A DNA stretch of 64,000 nt. Origin: Glandiceps talaboti (taxonomy: Eukaryota > Hemichordata > Enteropneusta > Spengelidae). The translations under genes and the position numbers were made by a program. Positions 58,307-64,000 of this stretch are shown here, one piece after another. Below the pieces are notes generated by a model. That model was not told the origin of the DNA. It saw nothing but the letters and a program-made list of their open reading frames with translations, and searched no databases. The stretch spans positions 12,178,194 through 12,242,193 of the forward strand of contig NC_135552.1 in assembly GCF_964340395.1 (NCBI RefSeq), given 5' to 3'. Numbering within the stretch: position 1 is the stretch's first letter; every line of letters starts with the position of its first letter.

Positions 58307-58312
58307 TTTATT
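58307..58312 (-). terminator. Candidate PSMC3IP polyadenylation signal
   Basis: AATAAA on the minus strand 268 bp past the PSMC3IP stop codon. Confidence 0.45.
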
Positions 58313-58579
58313 AAAAATAGTTACCAATAAACATCACAAAAACAAAATGACACATCAGTCACAATATCGTCTATGGAATAACTCAGCATGTCATCTCATA
58401 ATGAACTATATACATTTTCTAATGTCATAGTATACTATTCAGATATCTGGACTAGTCAGAAATGTACAGGATTATTTTTGTTTTGTTATACCATGGTGAA
58501 AATAATAAAGAAATACAACAGAATGCTTGTACTACTTTTTCCCTGGTATACAACAATAGTGGTTGTCATCGATGACAAG

Positions 58580-59267
58580 CTAAATATCTGGTGGTTTTAC
58601 ATTGTACTCTTCGTCAGTTTCAAGGCCAATATCTTCCTAAAAAGGAATGAAAAATACAGATACAAGAAATTGTGATATACAAAAACTGGACAGATTATAC
58701 ACATGGAAGACATGATATGGTAAGTACTATTGAGTGTACTGTAAGAAATTCAAGTTGTTTTATCTAAAGTAGTTTTTTATCATTTATTCAAGAATGGTAT
58801 GTTCTGAAAAAAAAATTGACAAGACTTGTTATAGAGAAGTTTTCTTACTTAATTGTGTAAATGTCAAGTTTTGAAGTTTAGAGTTATGACATTTTTGTGT
58901 GCTACAAATATCTATCCTATTCATGCCTTCAATTGTTACCAAGCATAAATACAATGTCTGTATGCTATGACAGCCATATATTGCTATCATGTTATGTATT
59001 TATGTCTTTATACCTACAAGTGTTATCAAAGATGAATACAATGTCTGGTAGGTATAGAAGCAATGTCTAGCTATCCTGTACTTGGTTTATACAAGTTGGT
59101 GTAATGTTTTATCATGTTATAACTTAACATATACTTACAAACAACTGCTTCTTGCTTTTAGGATAACCCTCAAGTATTGCATTTGTGATTTCTGTGGCCT
59201 GTTAACAATAAAAGGAATCATGAGTGTAAATTTAAAAAAATTGTTTAGTGTTACACACTCTCCTTCC

Positions 59268-59308
<41 letters not shown>

Positions 59309-62300
59309 CCACCAATGTACTAGTATATAATTTCAACTAATGTTCACTGATTGGCTGGAATCTACTGTAAATGCTGGCCACTCTAACCATTTTACTACAC
59401 TATCATAAATACATGACATTAACTCTTACCATTCGTTTCCTTTTTCTCCATTCTTTGACACAAGTTTTGTGATCTTTGTAAATTCTGTCCTTTTCAACTG
59501 GAGATACATGATTGTCTGCTGATTTCAGTTTTTCCAGTCTCTCTTTATTTTTCTGACACTGAAAGTTGGAAAATAAGAAAGAAAGAAAAAGAGGTGAAAT
59601 CCAAATGACACTAACTAATTTCAAAGTTACTGTTGAAAGTTTATATTTCACACTGAAGGTATAAACTTTCTGACTTTTTAAACCAAAGGTAATGTCTTCA
59701 GTATGAAATATAAAGTTTCTAGTAAAGGTTTGATGACAAGTAGATGAGTTATGAAATACAAAAAAAAGGAATTCCATTCCCTTTTATAACAACAAACAAG
59801 TTCGGTCACTGAATCTCGTGTTTGAAACTTTCTACATGTTCTTGGTTCAGAGTTTGTAGACGAAGTGAAATGCTTGAATTTGAAATGTACATTTTCCATG
59901 AAAATTCTTGACACAAAGAAATTATCTGGTCACCATTTGCTGTGCTATGCAGCAATGTTTCATACACATACTCTAACACTGGTGCAAAGTGATATTAAAT
60001 GTACCCTAGTTATTTCGGATTATCACTGTTGTTCCCTGCTAAATGGTGCAAGGTATGAAAATCTGAATTTTCAAAAGCTTCGCAAAAACACTGTTACTGT
60101 AGTGTTTATTCATTTTGTTTTGCAAAGTTTCCAGCGCTGAAGAGTAAATTGTCTACCAAAGATCTTGGCAGGACTTAAAGAAAATATTGGGTGATTGACT
60201 TCTGAATTCTGTAATTGTAATCATACTAAATGATGTGTTGTCAAGTAGACGTCTCAGACTAAGATTAGAAGTTTCTTGTAAAGAGACAGTTTTCTAAGAG
60301 ATGCCATACTATTTATCACTGATTAGACCAACTGTGTTAAGTAACAGGTAAGTATAGGATTAATGTAGAAAATACATACCTCTTTGGTTACTTGGGCCAG
60401 TCTCATCTTGGCATCTTCTGTTGTCATTGCATTATTTAAACCATGAAGCTCTGAATAGAAGAAGAACAAAGGTGAAGTTCACTCATTCTCATATGCCCCC
60501 CCCCCCCCCCCCCCCCCCCAACTATGAAACGCATTGCCAATTGACATTCGCCAAGCCTCTAGCCTGGATTACTTCAAAACAAAACTGAAGACTTATTTAT
60601 TCACCAAAGCATACGGTGTGCCTTAGAGAACATTGCTCTGGAAATCTGTGCTATAGAAATTTGATTGATTGATTGATTGATTGATTCAAAGGTGACACAG
60701 ATATCAATATTGTACCAGAAGTCTACTTGCAATAGACATCGACCAATGCACTTTATCAAAAATTATAGTGCTAATTTTCAAGTTTCAAATAAGATTTAGT
60801 TACTTTCTTTTTACAACTTACCACTATCTAGACGTTTACATTCAGTTTGAGTTTGGGTTACTTTGTCATTCAGTTGTCGTATTTTTTCTTCCATACTTTT
60901 TAATTCTGCCTCATCAACAGCGGGAAACTGACTCTGGAATAAAATAAATGAAAACAAAATCATACAAATCAGAAAACAGTACAAAAACTTTTATATCAAA
61001 AATTCAAGCCAAACTAACATTTTCACCTTTGGTAGAATTTGGCTTGAATTTTTGATATCAAAGTTTAAGTGCTGCTTACTGTAATTAATATTTACTTATC
61101 ATTGTCTATAATAAAAAATGATGTTTTCTTATAGACAGTTGGACTGTAAGATACATCCTGTCACTCCACCCCCGACAGCCTTGCTCTCTAGCTCTGTGAC
61201 ACTCAGAGAGGGATTGGCCATTGTGTGAAGGTGCCCTAACATGGCATACCTTACACAGAATCTGATTATAAATTAACTTAAAAAGTAGGAATATGGACTT
61301 GTACTCAATCTTTACATCATAAGCATACCTGATATGAACTTACAAAATATACACTGTGGCAAGCCAAAAGTGATCTGAACCAACTTGTACATGCATGATA
61401 ATGGTGCAAAGATATGCTAATATGGTAATCTTCATACATTCAAGGTTCACACACACACACACACACACAAACTGTGGATGACTCTTTGGTTGTAAGTAAT
61501 GACAACAAAGAGAACAAAAATCACTGGTATGTGTTTTTCTAAATGTCCTACCTGGTCTGGTGCATAGACTTTCTGTTTACCATAGACCTTTTCTCTAATC
61601 TTGCCTTCCTTGGCCAAGTCTTCTAATACTCTGACTACAGACTGTAGATAGTATACAGTGTATGTTTAATATTAGGATAACATAGTAGCTAAAAAGATAC
61701 TCGCCTTTTTATCAACATTGAGACCCTACACACAATTAATATTTAGTGAAAGCAAAAACTTGTTCCCCAGTCTGATGTTCTGACTTGGTCACATGACTCA
61801 TCACTGGAATCATGTGACAAAAGAATGGAATCCAGATGTGTGAAAGTTGAAAAACACCCCTGCCTGGATTGAGATCAGCTTCAGACTTTCTCAGACCGCT
61901 TCCTTTACACGGCATTCAACCAACATTGGTCCTTGTCAAATACTTTAATGTTGTTTTCAAAGTTCACATACAGTGTAACATGGCAGACGGTGTTGACCTG
62001 GACATTTTCAAATGAGGGTCCAGTCAATGAAGCTGCACAAAAGAATGCAGGCAGCAAAGTTTGTAATTGTAGTATACATAATATTGTTTGTAACTTCCCT
62101 CTGCTGCATTGCTAACAGCACCGTGTACTAAACACTGAATCTTGTACGTAATACAAAGTAAAAGAAGAAGGTATGTATCAGTCTTGCTATATCCACTGAC
62201 TGTGGAGTAAATATTTTCAATACCAAATTACTAGCAGACTATAGGATATGTCATGTTGCTTTGCCCTCACCGGCCTCCTTGGTTGACCGATGTATGAGGG

Positions 62301-63472
62301 TGCCCCATCATGGCGTATCTTACAGACTAAATTACTAGGTAATCTGGTATTAAAATGATGGCATCTCTGACACTTAATTCAATAAAAAAAAATTAACCAG
62401 CCCCTTCAAAAGTAAAACATATCAGACTAGGATACAAAAATTCCTACTTACAGTTTTGCCATATTCTTTATGAAGGTTACTAAAAATATCCACAGCACTG
62501 TATGGTCTGTTCTGTTCATTCAGATATTTCATTACTGCTTTAGCAGCTGAAAAGAGAAAAGGAGAATGTTTATATGAAACTGGTATGTGCATATGTATGA
62601 CGTATAAAAGAAATAAATTATATAATTAAATTTTGTTTGGAATAGAACAATTACTAAGCAATATTAAAGTCATATGAAACTAAAGAAAAATAAAATAATT
62701 CATAGTTCTTTCTAATACATAGACATTTCTTTGTGAATCTTTTGAAATACATACATAGTACCAATACATAAGAAATATGACACTGCCATCCTCAAGAGTC
62801 AAAATCTTGTTCTTTCTTGCTAAGAATTTTTCACCAAATGTAAGTAGAAAGAAATCATGGTTTACAATGTAATGAAATGGTAAAATATAAACATTGCAAG
62901 ATGTAAAGAGACTGCAATTAACACTTTAAATAAACAGTGACACATTCCCAGTGAAATGACATGAAATGTACTAAAGCAAAGTGTCGTCATTGTCACAAAT
63001 CTATAAATCTACTATTGAATATTGTACAGAGTGTGTGATTTTCATTACACATGATCACACTCTGTCAAGCATAGGAATTCGAATCAATTTGTATGATCTT
63101 TTAAAATAATGCAGTTATTGTAGAGTAAGTCCATAGGGGCGTGTAATATTTCTTAGATTGTTGTTTTCCTGGTCTACAGGCTAAATATAACAACCTTTTG
63201 ACTATATATTCCTACATGTAACGAAAAAACACCTGTAAGGAAAGTAGTGTTCTTTCTACTAGTAGTATAGAGATTTATACATTTATAGCAGCAGGATTCA
63301 TACGATATTTTCTTAAGAAAACGATAATCTGAGCAATAATACGTGCCCCTGTGAGTAAGTCGACTTGATTCAAGTGCCTCGCCTCTGCTGTCATCAGGGT
63401 GAAGATCAACTGAAGAGCGACACTTTATAAATCAATGAAAACATTACCGTCAGCATCTTTCGACTTGCTCAT
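58580..63472 (-). CDS. PSMC3IP: PSMC3-interacting protein (HOP2), complete
   Basis: Meiotic recombination cofactor; with MND1 it forms a coiled-coil dimer that stimulates DMC1/RAD51 strand invasion. Eight exons (minus): 63448-63472, 62452-62546, 61552-61641, 60822-60933, 60380-60450, 59430-59558, 59139-59198, 58580-58636. All joins keep frame, 212 residues (human 217). N-terminal winged helix: MKYLNEQNRPYSAVDIFSNL and EDLAKEGKIREKVYGKQKVY. Central leucine-zipper coiled coils: ELKSMEEKIRQLNDKVTQTQ onward. Conserved C-terminal region: NHVSPVEKDRIYK, CVKEWRKRKRMATEIT, ILEGYPKSKKQLFEDIGLET and DEEYNVKPPDI, nearly identical to vertebrate HOP2 as I remember it. The start ATG follows a stop-free leader and matches the family start MSK. 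No key region is missing. Introns carry a LINE 3' fragment and MITEs. Confidence 0.96.
59268..59310. repeat. (CAA)n microsatellite
   Basis: About 14 triplets, PSMC3IP intron 6. The Asn-run ORF over it is an artefact. Confidence 0.97.
60496..60519. repeat. Poly-C tract
   Basis: 24 consecutive C immediately upstream of the LINE fragment, PSMC3IP intron 4. Confidence 0.95.
60520..60686 (+). mobile_element. 5'-truncated CR1/L2-type LINE, 3' end
   Basis: Plus frame 60531-60626 encodes ALPIDIRQASSLDYFKTKLK then TYLFTKAYGVP and a stop, the typical C-terminus of CR1/L2-clade reverse transcriptase ORFs. A short 3' UTR with GTGCTATAGAAATTTGATTG ends in (TTGA)n at 60662-60686, the microsatellite-like tail of these elements. 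5' truncation is normal for LINE insertions. Opposite in orientation to the host gene. Confidence 0.8.
60993..61058. repeat. Perfect 21-bp inverted repeat
   Basis: ATATCAAAAATTCAAGCCAA(A) at 60993-61013 and its exact reverse complement at 61038-61058, with a 24-bp loop. PSMC3IP intron 3. Possibly the ends of a very small MITE. Confidence 0.85.
61140..61258. mobile_element. MITE family B copy, diverged
   Basis: Left GGACTGTAAGATACATCCTG; right GTGTGAAGGTGCCCTAACAT then GGCATACCTTACACAG. PSMC3IP intron 3. Confidence 0.55.
62235..62328. mobile_element. MITE family B, 94 bp, with 10-bp flanking direct repeat
   Basis: Left arm CAGACTATAGGATATGTCAT ... TTTGCCCTCAC; right arm GTATGAGGGTGCCCCATCAT then GGCGTATCTTACAGACT. 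Flanked by AAATTACTAG on both sides (62225-62234 and 62329-62338), which marks the insertion boundary. PSMC3IP intron 2. Confidence 0.8.
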
Positions 63473-63479
63473 CTTGATA

Positions 63480-64000
63480 TACGGTGAACTGATAGTGTTC
63501 TAGAAGTATGTTTAACGGGAAATGTTGACCGATTTCAATCAAAATTTTCCTTCGCCAGCACACTGTTTACGTTTTGTGTCCTACCATCTTGAAGATACGC
63601 GCCACTACCGTGAAATAAAAGACATTGCCTTTGATTGGCCGATATTTCAAACTTTTTATTTATCAATGATTGTCATTGGACAAGCTCGTCTACCCACAAT
63701 TCTCCTTTGCATAGGTGGAATAGTCCAAAAATGGCTGCAAATCACTAGAACTTAGCTGACGATTGCAGTTTTTATGAGTTTCAGTGAGTATGCACCACAT
63801 TATCTTTGTGAAGTATAAGGACCATTCCAGTCGAACTCTTTCGATTCAATGAATAGCAATATACTGACTGAGTGTAGACATTTCTTATCCGAGACCACAG
63901 TGCGGTGTTGACAGAAGTCACTACAAGCACTTCCTGGTCGCAAGACCGCGAATCTTACACATGACATGTAATGTGTTATCCACCGATGTGTCAACTGATC
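63480..64000. promoter_or_regulatory. Probable divergent promoter, PSMC3IP and an unseen plus-strand gene
   Basis: Upstream of PSMC3IP I see a minus-strand CAAGATGGTAG motif (63583-63593), reverse CCAAT (ATTGG) near 63634 and 63677, and a plus-strand YY1-type AAAATGGCTGC (63728-63738). The last is oriented for a plus-strand transcript. No coding exon is visible before the right edge. Confidence 0.35.

Noticed and set aside
63026-63067. Inverted repeat ACAGAGTGTG / CACACTCTGT
   Set aside because: Short stem with no flanking duplication or microRNA-like precursor shape that I can defend.

Overview
This is a gene-bearing stretch of an animal nuclear genome: AT-rich, with short coding exons (25-350 bp) split by GT-AG introns, large microsatellites, minisatellites and many small fold-back transposons. 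The proteins resemble vertebrate orthologues in sequence, length and domain order, yet introns are compact, so a marine invertebrate (deuterostome or lophotrochozoan) is the most likely source. I cannot name the species from sequence alone. There is no bacterial, phage, viral or organellar character.

Layout. (1) 110-5221, minus: the 5' part of USP40, a ubiquitin-specific protease running off the left edge. (2) 5.3-6.6 kb: divergent intergenic region with tetra- and pentanucleotide arrays. (3) About 6.7-17.3 kb, plus: a complete asparagine synthetase gene (ASNS) with a probable non-coding first exon, a promoter and ten coding exons. (4) 17.3-22.9 kb: intergenic, with a decayed transposase-like ORF. 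(5) 22897-28157, plus: a complete SEC22A orthologue in five exons. (6) 28.2-32.0 kb: intergenic. (7) 32009-45228, minus: an unnamed 13-exon gene for a protein with two U1-type zinc fingers and an RGG/glycine-rich tail. (8) 45594-45666, plus: elongator tRNA-Met(CAT). (9) 48382-56810, minus: an unnamed 11-exon gene for a coiled-coil protein with a C-terminal RWD-like domain, possibly kinetochore-associated. (10) 58580-63472, minus: a complete PSMC3IP (HOP2) meiotic recombination factor in eight exons. The right edge may hold the start of another plus-strand gene.

The genes are unrelated housekeeping or cell-biology functions rather than one pathway. I see no new multi-gene system. The most interesting signals are structural. 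At least three coding exons (ASNS exons 4 and 10, exon 8 of the coiled-coil gene) have had the exon/intron boundary tandemly duplicated into the neighbouring intron, leaving decayed partial exons that often keep splice signals. ASNS carries three candidate ATF4-C/EBP amino-acid-response elements (promoter plus a duplicated pair in intron 1). A 67-bp unit forms tandem arrays with a shared upstream segment in introns of several genes. Several families of terminal-inverted-repeat elements can be delimited, three of them with clear target-site duplications.

All gene models were spliced by eye from reading frames, splice sites and remembered family alignments. Every exon junction listed keeps frame. 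No search or alignment tool was used.
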